DNA of 64,000 nt from Alkalibacillus haloalkaliphilus. GTDB lineage: Bacteria > Bacillota > Bacilli > Bacillales > Alkalibacillaceae. The DNA lies in assembly GCF_007991275.1 (NCBI RefSeq), contig NZ_BJYA01000001.1, positions 463,745 to 527,744 of the forward strand. The letters are read 5' to 3'. This document shows positions 1 to 8,350 of the stretch, one piece after another; position 1 is the first letter of the stretch, and every line of letters begins with the position of its first letter. A program made the translations under genes and the position numbers. The notes below the pieces were generated by a model, which was given only the letters and a program-made list of their open reading frames with translations, was not told the origin of the DNA and made no database searches.

Positions 1-5
1 TTAAG

Positions 6-485
6 ATGTCAGAACAAAAGAAAACAAATATTATCTTATTCAGTGGAGATTATGATCGAGCGATGGCTGCTTATATTATTGCAAATGGTGCGGCAGCTTA
101 TGATCATAAAGTAACCATTTTCCACACGTTTTGGGGACTAAACGCCTTAAGAAAGGACGAAAAACTACGTCCTAGCAAAACATTCATGGAAAAAATGTTT
201 GGCAAAATGATGCCCAAAGGTGCTGAAAACTTACCATTATCAAAAATGCAGTATGCAGGTATGGGCCCTAAAATGATTAAAAATGTTATGAAGAAGCACA
301 ATGCAATGCCGTTAGATGACTTAATTTCAATGGCTCAAGAACAAGAGATTACACTACTAGCATGTACGATGACGATGGATCTTTTAGGATTAAAAGAAGA
401 GGAACTGTTAGATGATATTGAATATGGTGGTGTAGCAGCTTATATAGCTGAAGGTGAAGATGGAGCAATTAATTTATTTATCTAA
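6..485 (+). CDS. DsrE/DsrF-like sulfur-relay family protein
   Basis: The 159-residue product has the N-terminal beta strand and glycine-containing loop of DsrE/F proteins (NIILFSGDYDRA) and a central segment shared with the YrkE-type subgroup (FHTFWGLNALRK). Family members bind or pass sulfane sulfur in the cytoplasm. A Cys at about residue 120 (TLLACTMTMDL) is a candidate acceptor; this is inference. It heads a run of sulfur-transfer genes resembling the B. subtilis yrkE-yrkF-yrkH order. The ATG lies six bases from the window edge, so no upstream signals can be read and the operon may begin outside. Confidence 0.8.
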   Translation: MSEQKKTNIILFSGDYDRAMAAYIIANGAAAYDHKVTIFHTFWGLNALRKDEKLRPSKTFMEKMFGKMMPKGAENLPLSKMQYAGMGPKMIKNVMKKHNAMPLDDLISMAQEQEITLLACTMTMDLLGLKEEELLDDIEYGGVAAYIAEGEDGAINLFI

Positions 486-561
486 ATTAGTAAGATAGGC
501 GGCAATTTTATAAAGTTGCCACCTATGATTCATAAAAATCAACTTAAAGTGAGGGTATACC

Positions 562-861
562 ATGAAGGAAGTTACAGCTAAAGAAGTACAAGAACGTTTA
601 GAAAACGGTGAAAAACTTAACTTAATTGATGTAAGAGAAGCAGATGAGGTCGCACAAGGTATCATTCCAGGTGCAAAGCATATTCCTTTAGGTTTAATCG
701 AATTTCGTGAGAATGAGTTAGAGAAGAATGAAGACTACATTATGATTTGCCGTTCGGGTGGTCGTAGTGGTAAAGCAACGCAGTATTTAGAAGAACGTGG
801 CTATGATGTAACGAACATGGCCGGTGGAATGTTGGACTGGGAAGGTCCTGTTGAAAAATAA
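562..861 (+). CDS. Single-domain rhodanese sulfurtransferase
   Basis: This 99-residue protein is one rhodanese domain. The catalytic loop CRSGGRS carries the nucleophile Cys63, and the LIDVREADEV and IPGAKHIPLG segments are typical of the fold. Single-domain rhodaneses move sulfane sulfur between thiols through a Cys persulfide. A GAGG ribosome site precedes the ATG. The next gene starts 17 bases after its stop, so the two are almost surely co-transcribed and act in the same persulfide relay. The specific sulfur donor cannot be read from sequence. Confidence 0.92.
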   Translation: MKEVTAKEVQERLENGEKLNLIDVREADEVAQGIIPGAKHIPLGLIEFRENELEKNEDYIMICRSGGRSGKATQYLEERGYDVTNMAGGMLDWEGPVEK

Positions 862-878
862 ATTTGGAGGGATTTCGC

Positions 879-1448
879 ATGGCGGAAATTAAATCCGATC
901 ACAGTTTAGATGCAAAGGGTATGGCTTGTCCGATGCCAATTGTAAAGACGAAAAAAGAAATGAAAAACATCGATTCTGGAAAAGTGTTGTTAATTGAAGC
1001 GACAGATCCAGGTACTAAAGCAGATATGAAGGCTTGGGCTGAGAGCACTGGTCATCAGTATTTAGGCTTTACAGAAGATGGTGACACACTTAAGCATTAT
1101 ATTCGTAAAGCAAGCGATGAAGAGGCTAAAGGTGAAACATCATTTGAACACATCGTAAATAACGATGAACTTAAAGAAAAAATGGCAAGTGGCAATGCTA
1201 CTATTGTAGATGTTCGAGAATCAGCAGAGTACGCATTTGGTCATATTCCAGGTGCAAAATCTATTCCTTTAGGTGAATTAGACAATCGAGCTGATGAACT
1301 AAGTGAAGATGATGAAATATTTGTCGTTTGTCGCACAGGAAATAGAAGTGACTTAGCGGCTCAGAAACTTTCTGAAAAAGGCTATAAAAATGTAACGAAT
1401 GTAGTTCCAGGTATGAGTGAATGGGACGGAGACGTAGAGAAAGCTTAA
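879..1448 (+). CDS. TusA-rhodanese fusion sulfurtransferase
   Basis: Two domains are fused in 189 residues. An N-terminal TusA/SirA-like domain has the MACPMP motif (Cys17), and a C-terminal rhodanese has the CRTGNRS loop (Cys151). B. subtilis YrkF has the same architecture. Each domain has a Cys that can carry a persulfide, so internal or partner-directed sulfur transfer is likely. I chose the ATG at 879 because GGAGG sits eight bases upstream; a TTG at 864 overlaps that ribosome site and is less likely. It is followed closely by the rhodanese-metallohydrolase gene. Confidence 0.9.
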   Translation: MAEIKSDHSLDAKGMACPMPIVKTKKEMKNIDSGKVLLIEATDPGTKADMKAWAESTGHQYLGFTEDGDTLKHYIRKASDEEAKGETSFEHIVNNDELKEKMASGNATIVDVRESAEYAFGHIPGAKSIPLGELDNRADELSEDDEIFVVCRTGNRSDLAAQKLSEKGYKNVTNVVPGMSEWDGDVEKA

Positions 1449-1472
1449 GTAATACTATAGGAGGTATCATTT

Positions 1473-2603
1473 ATGAGCTTTAAAGAGTTAACAGTAGACC
1501 AATTAGCAAAAAAAGTAGTGAACCAAGATAACTTGTTTTTACTAGATGTACGTAATGAAGACGCGTTTGAAGATTGGAAAGTAGAAAGTGACAGCTTTGA
1601 ACATCTTAACAAACCTTACTTTGATTTAATGGATGGAGTTGAACCAATCCAAGATCAAATTCCTGAAGATCAAGATGTTGCTGTTATTTGTGCAAAAGGT
1701 GGTTCATCACAGTTTGTTGCTGAACAATTAGTTGATGCAGGCTTTGATAATATTTATTCAGTAACAGGTGGAATGAAAGCTTGGAGTGAACATTTAGAGC
1801 CAGTTAAAATTGGAGACCTTGAAGGAAACGGTGAACTATACCAGTTCGTACGCCTAGGTAAAGGTTGCCTATCGTATATGGTCATTTCAGATGGCGAAGC
1901 TGCTGTTATTGATGCGACACGTATGGCGGATACGTTTATTAATTTTGCTGAAGAAAAAGGTGCAAAAATTAAGTATGCATTAGATACTCACTTACACGCA
2001 GACCATATTTCAGGTGGCCGCACAATTGCTGAGAAAACAGGTGCAACTTACTATTTACCACCTAAAGATGCTGAAGAAGTTCAATTCGATTATGAGCCGA
2101 TTGAAGATGGCAATGAAATTCAAGTGGGATCATCTAAAATTGATGTGCAAGCATTATATTCTCCAGGACACACAATCGGTTCAACGTCATTTATCGTTGA
2201 TGAGAAGTATTTAATGTCAGGTGATATTTTATTTGTTCAATCCATTGGCCGTCCAGACTTAGCAGGTAAAGCAGAGGATTGGGTAGGCGATCTACGTACG
2301 ACGTTATATGAACGTTACAAAGAACTATCAGATGAATTAATCGTATTACCTGCACACTTCTCTTTCAAAGAAGAATTAAACGACGACGGTTCTGTACAAG
2401 AGAAGTTAGGGGTATTGTTTGATGAAAACGATGGTCTACAAGTTGAAGACGAAAATGAATTCCGTAAGATGGTAACAGAAAACTTACCACCTCAACCAAA
2501 TTCACACGAAAAAATCCGTTTCACTAATATGGGTAAAGAAACACCAGATGAAGAAGAACAACGTGAGATGGAAATTGGACCAAACCGTTGTGCAGTAAGA
2601 TAA
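1473..2603 (+). CDS. Rhodanese-metallo-beta-lactamase protein, persulfide dioxygenase-like
   Basis: This 376-residue protein has an N-terminal rhodanese domain (CAKGGSS, Cys73) followed by a metallo-beta-lactamase domain with the metal-binding set THLHADH (His173, His175, Asp177, His178), GHT (His233), SGD (Asp251) and AHFSF (His295). ETHE1/CstB-type persulfide dioxygenases share the hydrolase fold and oxidise persulfides to sulfite. CstB carries its rhodanese at the C terminus, whereas here it is N-terminal, as in the YrkH-like group. A Cys lies four residues from the C terminus (NRCAVR). Activity is inferred from family and context. A strong terminator follows. Confidence 0.85.
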   Translation: MSFKELTVDQLAKKVVNQDNLFLLDVRNEDAFEDWKVESDSFEHLNKPYFDLMDGVEPIQDQIPEDQDVAVICAKGGSSQFVAEQLVDAGFDNIYSVTGGMKAWSEHLEPVKIGDLEGNGELYQFVRLGKGCLSYMVISDGEAAVIDATRMADTFINFAEEKGAKIKYALDTHLHADHISGGRTIAEKTGATYYLPPKDAEEVQFDYEPIEDGNEIQVGSSKIDVQALYSPGHTIGSTSFIVDEKYLMSGDILFVQSIGRPDLAGKAEDWVGDLRTTLYERYKELSDELIVLPAHFSFKEELNDDGSVQEKLGVLFDENDGLQVEDENEFRKMVTENLPPQPNSHEKIRFTNMGKETPDEEEQREMEIGPNRCAVR

Positions 2604-2610
2604 AAGATGT

Positions 2611-2646
2611 ATTAAGAAGGAGCGGTTAGGCTCCTTCTTAATTTTT
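2611..2646 (+). terminator. Intrinsic terminator after the sulfur-transfer genes
   Basis: A perfect 13-bp stem (ATTAAGAAGGAGC pairing with GCTCCTTCTTAAT) encloses a six-base loop and ends in a T run. It separates the sulfur-relay genes from the SulP transporter, so the transporter is either read through partially or has its own promoter. Confidence 0.85.
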
Positions 2647-2684
2647 GCACAAAGGTGCAGTTAAGAAGTAAGAGAGGTGAAAAT

Positions 2685-4337
2685 ATGTTAAGTAAGTACG
2701 TACCGTCAGTGGACTGGCTTAAACGCTATAACGGAATGGACTTTAAAGGTGACTTAATTGCCGGCCTAATCGTTGCAATTATGTTAATCCCTCAAGGTAT
2801 GGCTTACGCGATGCTTGCTGGCTTACCACCTGTTATGGGTCTTTATGCATCAACTATTCCACTCATTATATATGCATTATTAGGATCTTCAAGGCAATTA
2901 GCTGTTGGTCCAGTTGCTATGGTATCTTTATTAGTTTATTCCGGTGTTTCTACATTAGCTGAGCCAGGAAGTGATCAGTTCATTTCCTATGCTTTACTAT
3001 TAGCTCTCATGGTTGGTGTCATCCAACTTGCCATGGGTCTATTTAAACTTGGCTTTTTAGTTAACTTTTTATCACATGCTGTTATTAGTGGTTTTACATC
3101 AGCTGCTGCAATTATTATTGCATTATCGCAGTTAAGTGGATTACTTGGAATTGAATTACCGAGTAAAGGTAATGTGTTGGAGCTATTAACTGAAGCGGTT
3201 GTAAACCTAAATGCTGTTCATATACAAACAGTTGCATTAGGTATTGGTAGCATCATTATTTTAATTTTATTTAAAAAGTATGTACCTAAAATACCAGGTC
3301 CATTAGTGGTGGTTGTGGCGACAAGTTTAGCTGTATATTTGTTTAACCTTGAGAATGAAGGTGTTGCAATTGTTGGAGATGTACCGTCAGGCTTACCTTC
3401 TTTAACTTTACCATCAATGAGTTGGGACTCTATTTCAGCCTTACTTCCGATCGCTTTGACGATCGCGTTTGTTGGGTTTATGGAATCTGTAGCTGTGGCG
3501 AAAAAGCTTGCAGCTAAAGAAGGTTACAAAATAAATTCAAATCAAGAATTAAATGGTTTAGGTGCTGCAAATATAGTCGGTTCCTTTTTCTCAGCTTTTC
3601 CAGTGACAGGTGGTTTTTCACGTTCAGCGGTTAACTATCAGTCTGGAGCCAGGACAGGAATGGCAACTATTATTACTGCAGTTATGATCATTTTGACGTT
3701 ATTGTTTTTTACAGAATGGTTTTACTACCTACCGCAAGCAGCTTTAGCAGCGATTATTATCGTTGCGGTATACGGACTAATTGATGTTAAAGAAGCTGTT
3801 CATCTATTTAAAGTGAAACGAATTGACGGATGGACTTTAGCTGTTACATTTTTTGCAACACTGCTGACGAGTATAGAGACTGGTATTTTAACAGGTATTG
3901 TCTTCTCATTAGTCGTATTTATTTGGCGTAGTGCATATCCGCACGTAGCGGAGTTAGGTTATCTAGAACAAGAAGGGGTATACCGTAATATTGAACGTTT
4001 CCCTGAAGCAAAAACGTTCCCTAATACTATTATATTTAGAATTGATGAAGCACTATATTTTGCGAATATTGCTTTCTTAGAAAATAAATTAGAAAAACTA
4101 TTAGATAAGAAACCTGATACAAATCGAATCATTCTAGATTTTTCAGCAGTCAATGATATGGATGCTGTAGCGATAGATGAATTAGATGAACTGATCCAAG
4201 AGTATGATGATTATGGTGTAGAGGTTAATATTGCGAATATGAAAGGCCCCGTTAAAGATTTAGTGAAAAAAGCAGGTTGGTACGACAAATATGAAGACCG
4301 AATCCAGTATCTTTCTATTAACCAATGTGTAAAATAA
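2685..4337 (+). CDS. SulP-family anion transporter with STAS domain
   Basis: This 550-residue membrane protein has the SulP signature near its start (DLIAGLIVAIMLIPQGMAYA), about a dozen hydrophobic segments to roughly residue 410, and a cytoplasmic STAS domain at about 430-540. SulP proteins move sulfate, bicarbonate or other anions; the substrate cannot be told from sequence. Proximity to persulfide-oxidising genes suggests sulfate or sulfite traffic, which is inference. In the STAS core the usual Asp-Ser/Thr pair reads NDMDAVAID, so the phosphorylatable Ser is absent. ATG 2685 is preceded by GAGGTG; a GTG at 2655 lies upstream of that site and is less likely. Confidence 0.9.
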   Translation: MLSKYVPSVDWLKRYNGMDFKGDLIAGLIVAIMLIPQGMAYAMLAGLPPVMGLYASTIPLIIYALLGSSRQLAVGPVAMVSLLVYSGVSTLAEPGSDQFISYALLLALMVGVIQLAMGLFKLGFLVNFLSHAVISGFTSAAAIIIALSQLSGLLGIELPSKGNVLELLTEAVVNLNAVHIQTVALGIGSIIILILFKKYVPKIPGPLVVVVATSLAVYLFNLENEGVAIVGDVPSGLPSLTLPSMSWDSISALLPIALTIAFVGFMESVAVAKKLAAKEGYKINSNQELNGLGAANIVGSFFSAFPVTGGFSRSAVNYQSGARTGMATIITAVMIILTLLFFTEWFYYLPQAALAAIIIVAVYGLIDVKEAVHLFKVKRIDGWTLAVTFFATLLTSIETGILTGIVFSLVVFIWRSAYPHVAELGYLEQEGVYRNIERFPEAKTFPNTIIFRIDEALYFANIAFLENKLEKLLDKKPDTNRIILDFSAVNDMDAVAIDELDELIQEYDDYGVEVNIANMKGPVKDLVKKAGWYDKYEDRIQYLSINQCVK

Positions 4338-4373
4338 CGTTACGCATGGCTTTTCATTAAGGGGTTGTTATAA

Positions 4374-4730
4374 ATGGAACCAACAAAAGACTCGAACTAT
4401 ATACAACAACATCTCGCTAATGAACGAACGTATTTAGCATGGATTCGTACAGCCTTAGCTATTATCGGAATTGGCTTTTTGATTGTGAATATACATTTCT
4501 CAACTAATACAAGCTTAACTCCATACTCAGACCGTTTAGCTGAGATGATTGGAATTTTGTCCGTGTTAATAGGGTTAGTGGGTATTATTTTTGCAACGGT
4601 TCATTATGTACGCAAAAGAACACAAATAAATGAACAGACATTTAAGCCAGCTGTTCATCTTGTTTGGCTCATTTCTGGGTTGATGATCTTAATGGTGATT
4701 TTATTTTTCCTTTACTTTTATTTATATTAA
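4374..4730 (+). CDS. DUF202 (YidH-family) small membrane protein
   Basis: This 118-residue protein has the DUF202 N-terminal signature (QQHLANERTYLAWIRTALA) followed by three predicted membrane helices at about residues 25-42, 57-77 and 92-116. Function in this family is not established. It lies 36 bases after the SulP gene on the same strand and is likely its operon partner. A palindromic terminator follows 17 bases after the stop. Confidence 0.85.
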   Translation: MEPTKDSNYIQQHLANERTYLAWIRTALAIIGIGFLIVNIHFSTNTSLTPYSDRLAEMIGILSVLIGLVGIIFATVHYVRKRTQINEQTFKPAVHLVWLISGLMILMVILFFLYFYLY

Positions 4731-4747
4731 CTAATCAAAGGGATAGA

Positions 4748-4789
4748 CAAAACCCGGACGAAATCACTTTTGACTTCGTCCGGGTTTTG
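4748..4789 (+). terminator. Bidirectional intrinsic terminator after the DUF202 gene
   Basis: A perfect 15-bp inverted repeat (CAAAACCCGGACGAA with TTCGTCCGGGTTTTG) around a 12-base loop gives a GC-rich hairpin with T tracts on both strands. It ends the SulP-DUF202 unit. Confidence 0.9.
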
Positions 4790-4797
4790 ACTTTCTA

Positions 4798-4940
4798 ATC
4801 ATCGCTCCATCAAAACGCTTCGCTTTCACCCGCAGGGCACAAGTTAAACATCTGCTCAAGTTCCCTACGCTTGCTTCTTTGCCGGGACACACTTGAGTCA
4901 GGCAACTTCATCGAAAGTGCATCTTTGCACACTTCCCCCT
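4798..4940 (-). repeat. Dispersed intergenic repeat, copy A
   Basis: Read on the minus strand, 4867-4798 matches 21784-21853 on the plus strand at 61 of 70 positions by hand alignment. The adjoining stretch to about 4940 resembles a shorter stretch before copy B (both begin near AGGGGGAA), so copy A may be the longer form. It contains GC-rich local inverted repeats, for example TTGCC with GGCAA, and no plausible reading frame. It occupies most of the 367-base gene-free gap between the DUF202 gene and acsA; the remainder (4941-5090) is AT-rich and should hold the acsA promoter, which I could not assign with confidence. Confidence 0.75.
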
Positions 4941-5097
4941 TTATATTAAAGTCTCTAATTTAGATCATTAACAAAAAAGTGGTTAATATTTGAAGTTTAG
5001 TACTTTTAAAATTAGTTGTTTTGCTATACAATATCATTACTAGAATTTTTTAAATATTTATAATGTTCCATTAAAACAAAGATATGAGGTGATGGTT

Positions 5098-6813
5098 GTG
5101 AGTGAAAGCGTTTTAAAAGCTAGAAGTAATCAACACAATTTAGGAAACTATGAAGAAACTTACCAAAACTTCAACTGGGAAGAAGCGAACAAAGCTTTTT
5201 CTTGGAACGATACAGGGAAAGTAAACATTGCTTATGAAGCAGTTGACCGTCACGCAGAAAATCCTGATAAGAAAGATCAAGTAGCATTACATTATGTTTC
5301 ACCTGATCGAAATGAATCGTTAACGTTTGAACAATTAAGTAAGCAAAGTAACCAATTTGCTAATGTGTTAAAAGGTCAAGGTATTGAGAAGGGCGACCGT
5401 GTTTTCTTATTCATGCCAAGATCACCAGAGTTCTACGCAAGCTTTTTAGGCATTTTAAAGGTTGGTGCGATTGCTGGACCTTTATTTGAAGCATTTATGG
5501 AGCAAGCTGTTCAAGACCGTTTAGAAGATAGTGAAGCGACAATGCTTATTACAACACCTGATTTATTATCACGTGTTCCAGAAGATGAGTTGCCAAACTT
5601 GAAGAAGGTTGTTTTAGTAGGTGATGCAAGCGATATTCAAGATGGATACATTGACTATCATAAAGAAATGATCAGTGCTAGTGAACAATTTGATATTGAG
5701 TGGGTTGATCTAGAAGATGGTATGTTAATTCACTATACGTCAGGTTCCACTGGTAAACCTAAAGGTGTCTATCACGTACACAATGCGATGATTCAGCATT
5801 ACCAAACAGGTAAGTGGGTGTTAGATTTACAAGATGATGACGTTTACTGGTGTACTGCTGACCCTGGTTGGGTAACAGGCACAAGTTACGGTATTTTTGC
5901 CCCGTGGTTAAATGGTGTGACAAATGTGGTCGTTGGTGGCCGTTTTACGCCAGAAGCATGGTATAAAGCTTTAGCTGATTATAATGTGACAGTATGGTAT
6001 TCAGCACCTACAGCATTCAGAAAATTAATGAGTGCTGGTGAGGATGCCGTTAAGCAGTTTGATTTATCTAAAGTTCGCCATATTTTAAGTGTAGGTGAAC
6101 CGTTGAACCCAGAAGTTATTCACTGGGGAATGAAAGCTTTTGACTTACGTATTCATGATACGTGGTGGATGACTGAAACGGGTGCACAGTTGATCTGTAA
6201 CTACCCAACAATGGATATTCGTCCTGGCTCTATGGGTAAACCAATTCCAGGTGTTGTTGCATCAATTGTTGATGACCAAGGTCAGGAGCTACCACCGAAT
6301 CAAATGGGTAATTTAGCGATTAAAGAAGGATGGCCATCGATGATGCGTGCCATTTGGAAACGTCCTGAAAAGTATGAGAGCTATTTCTTAAATGGTTGGT
6401 ATGTATCAGGTGATAGTGCCTACCGTGATGAGGACGGTTATTTCTGGTTCCAAGGCCGTTTAGACGATGTCATTAATACATCAGGTGAACGTGTTGGTCC
6501 ATTTGAAGTGGAAAGTAAATTAATCGAGCACGAAGCGGTTTCAGAAGCTGGTGTAATTGGTAAACCTGACCCTGAACGTGGTGAGATTATTAAAGCTTTC
6601 ATTGCGTTAAATGAAGGCTATGAAGAATCAGAAGAATTACTTGAAGATATTCGACAGTTTGTTAAGACAGGGTTCGCTGCCCATGCTGCTCCTCGTGAAA
6701 TTGAAGTAGCAAAAGCTATTCCGAAAACACGTAGTGGTAAGATTATGCGCCGCCTATTGAAGTCTAGGGAGCTTGGCTTACCAGAAGGTGATACTTCAAC
6801 GTTAGAAGAATAA
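5098..6813 (+). CDS. acsA: Acetyl-CoA synthetase
   Basis: AMP-forming acetate-CoA ligase, which activates acetate to acetyl-CoA through acetyl-AMP. The sequence follows B. subtilis AcsA closely: the P-loop-like YTSGSTGKPKG, the motif TWWMTETG, the hinge region GRLDDVINTSGERVGP, and the C-terminal PKTRSGKIMRRLL with the Lys that is acetylated in this family. I chose GTG 5098 (571 residues, close to the usual 572) because AGGTG is well spaced from it; ATG 5092 and GTG 5089 overlap the ribosome site. A cre-like site overlaps the first codons, so CcpA control is likely. Confidence 0.95.
   Translation: MSESVLKARSNQHNLGNYEETYQNFNWEEANKAFSWNDTGKVNIAYEAVDRHAENPDKKDQVALHYVSPDRNESLTFEQLSKQSNQFANVLKGQGIEKGDRVFLFMPRSPEFYASFLGILKVGAIAGPLFEAFMEQAVQDRLEDSEATMLITTPDLLSRVPEDELPNLKKVVLVGDASDIQDGYIDYHKEMISASEQFDIEWVDLEDGMLIHYTSGSTGKPKGVYHVHNAMIQHYQTGKWVLDLQDDDVYWCTADPGWVTGTSYGIFAPWLNGVTNVVVGGRFTPEAWYKALADYNVTVWYSAPTAFRKLMSAGEDAVKQFDLSKVRHILSVGEPLNPEVIHWGMKAFDLRIHDTWWMTETGAQLICNYPTMDIRPGSMGKPIPGVVASIVDDQGQELPPNQMGNLAIKEGWPSMMRAIWKRPEKYESYFLNGWYVSGDSAYRDEDGYFWFQGRLDDVINTSGERVGPFEVESKLIEHEAVSEAGVIGKPDPERGEIIKAFIALNEGYEESEELLEDIRQFVKTGFAAHAAPREIEVAKAIPKTRSGKIMRRLLKSRELGLPEGDTSTLEE
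5103..5116 (+). promoter_or_regulatory. Candidate CcpA (cre) site at the start of acsA
   Basis: TGAAAGCGTTTTAA matches the cre consensus TGWAANCGNTNWCA at all but one defined position. It overlaps codons 2-7 of acsA. A cre near the acsA start is known in B. subtilis, which supports carbon catabolite repression here too. Confidence 0.6.
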
Positions 6814-6827
6814 ATTAAGTGTCTATT

Positions 6828-6862
6828 AAAGTGAGTGCCTTTAGAAGGTGCTCACTTTTTTG
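6828..6862 (+). terminator. Intrinsic terminator after acsA
   Basis: A 12-bp stem (AAAGTGAGTGCC with GGTGCTCACTTT, two wobble pairs) is followed by a T run, 14 bases after the acsA stop. Confidence 0.85.
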
Positions 6863-6869
6863 TGCGAAA

Positions 6870-6886
6870 AAGTGTTTAGAACACTT
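6870..6886. promoter_or_regulatory. Palindrome upstream of the monooxygenase gene
   Basis: AAGTGTT-TAG-AACACTT is a perfect 7-3-7 inverted repeat in the leader of the N-monooxygenase gene. It is too short and lacks the T run for a terminator, so it could be an operator. It does not match a Fur box. No known regulator is assigned. Confidence 0.3.
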
Positions 6887-6946
6887 ATAGTTAGGAAACT
6901 TAAATAAGTACATACTAATAAAAAATGGAAAAAGGGTGATCGTGTA

Positions 6947-8263
6947 ATGGAACATAAGTTATATACATTTATCGGTATTGGGATAGGACCTTATAACTTA
7001 GGATTAGCTGCACTAACAGAAGACTTAAACGACGTTGACCGCGTATTTTTTGACCAAACACCAAAGATGGATTGGCACCCTGGTATGTTAATTGAAGGAG
7101 CAGACTTGCAAGTTCCGTTTTTAGCAGATTTAATTACGTTTGCAGACCCGAAAAGTCGCTACACTTTTTTAAATTACTTACATGAACATGGCCGTTTATA
7201 TAAGTTTTTCTTCTTTCAAAAGTTAGAGATTCCAAGACAAGAATATAATGACTATTTACAATGGGCAACAGATCAAATTAGCGGTCTTTATTTTGGTCAC
7301 CGTGTCGTTGATGTAATCGAACATCAAGATACCGAAACGCCTCATTATGAAGTCGTTGTCGAAGACCAAGAAACGAAAGAGATTTCAAGTTATTATGCTA
7401 AGCATGTCGTCATGGCAACAGGTTCTGAGCCTTTTGTTCTTGAGTCTACAGAAGGATTGCCAGAAGAAGATGTGCTGCATACGAGCCGTTATTTGTATCA
7501 TAAAGATGAACTGTTAAACTCTAATCACATAACAGTCGTTGGATCAGGACAGAGTGCAGCGGAAGTGTTTTATGATTTGTTAGAAGAACGGGAAAATAAA
7601 GAGTTTCATATAACTTGGTTTACGCGTAGTAAAGGCATTTTTCAACTGGAATCAGCTAAGATGGGGCAGGAGTTTTTCTCACCTAACTACGTTGATTACT
7701 TCCATCAATTAAATTTTAAAAAGCGTCAAGAAACTTTAGATACGTTAGATCCATTACGTAATGGTGTAGATGAATCAACTCTTGAAGGTATATATGATAT
7801 GTTGTATCACTATTCAATCGGTGAACAAGACCCGAAAGTGACGATCCAACCGTTAACAGAAGTAAATGGCATTGAGAAAAAAGGTCAACGGTATGAGCTG
7901 AACTGTGAGCAGTGGCAACAAGAGGAATCATTTAATTATGAAACAGAAAAAGTGGTTCTAGCGACAGGCTATAAACCTAACATTCCGGATTGGTTTATGA
8001 ATCGATTTGAAAATAAAATAAAATGGGAACAAAAAGAAGATTATTTATTTGATATCTCGCGTCGTTACCGCTTGAAGTTTAAAGATGAACGTCAAAACCA
8101 GTTTTATATGGTGACTAATTTAGAGCATTCTCACGGAACAGCTGCCACTAATTTAGGCTTGGCTATCCAAAGAAATATGGAGATTATTAATGATATGCTC
8201 GATAAAGAAGTGTATCAAGCAAAAGGGCATTCGATTTTTCAACAATTTAAGCATGAAGGTTAA
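6947..8263 (+). CDS. Lysine/ornithine N-monooxygenase (IucD/SidA/PvdA family)
   Basis: This 438-residue flavoprotein has the FAD-binding motif GIGIGPYNLGLA at residues 9-20, an NADPH-binding motif VVGSGQSAAE near residue 200, and the family's ATGYKPNIP segment near residue 340. Members hydroxylate the side-chain amine of lysine or ornithine as the first step of hydroxamate siderophore synthesis. No siderophore synthetase, acetyltransferase or uptake gene is adjacent: acsA lies upstream and a DJ-1 protein downstream. Substrate is not decidable from sequence. No clear Fur box is visible. The pathway partners may lie elsewhere, or the enzyme may have another amine substrate. Confidence 0.85.
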   Translation: MEHKLYTFIGIGIGPYNLGLAALTEDLNDVDRVFFDQTPKMDWHPGMLIEGADLQVPFLADLITFADPKSRYTFLNYLHEHGRLYKFFFFQKLEIPRQEYNDYLQWATDQISGLYFGHRVVDVIEHQDTETPHYEVVVEDQETKEISSYYAKHVVMATGSEPFVLESTEGLPEEDVLHTSRYLYHKDELLNSNHITVVGSGQSAAEVFYDLLEERENKEFHITWFTRSKGIFQLESAKMGQEFFSPNYVDYFHQLNFKKRQETLDTLDPLRNGVDESTLEGIYDMLYHYSIGEQDPKVTIQPLTEVNGIEKKGQRYELNCEQWQQEESFNYETEKVVLATGYKPNIPDWFMNRFENKIKWEQKEDYLFDISRRYRLKFKDERQNQFYMVTNLEHSHGTAATNLGLAIQRNMEIINDMLDKEVYQAKGHSIFQQFKHEG

Positions 8264-8350
8264 TAAGTATGAGCGTTTAAGTTTCTATTCGATTGATATT
8301 GGGAATATTGTTTATAGAAACATCATTGAATAATTAAAGGAGGCATTATT

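Noticed and set aside
6863..6946. Fur box upstream of the N-monooxygenase
   Set aside because: No GATAATGATAATCATTATC-like 19-mer is present; the only palindrome has a different sequence.
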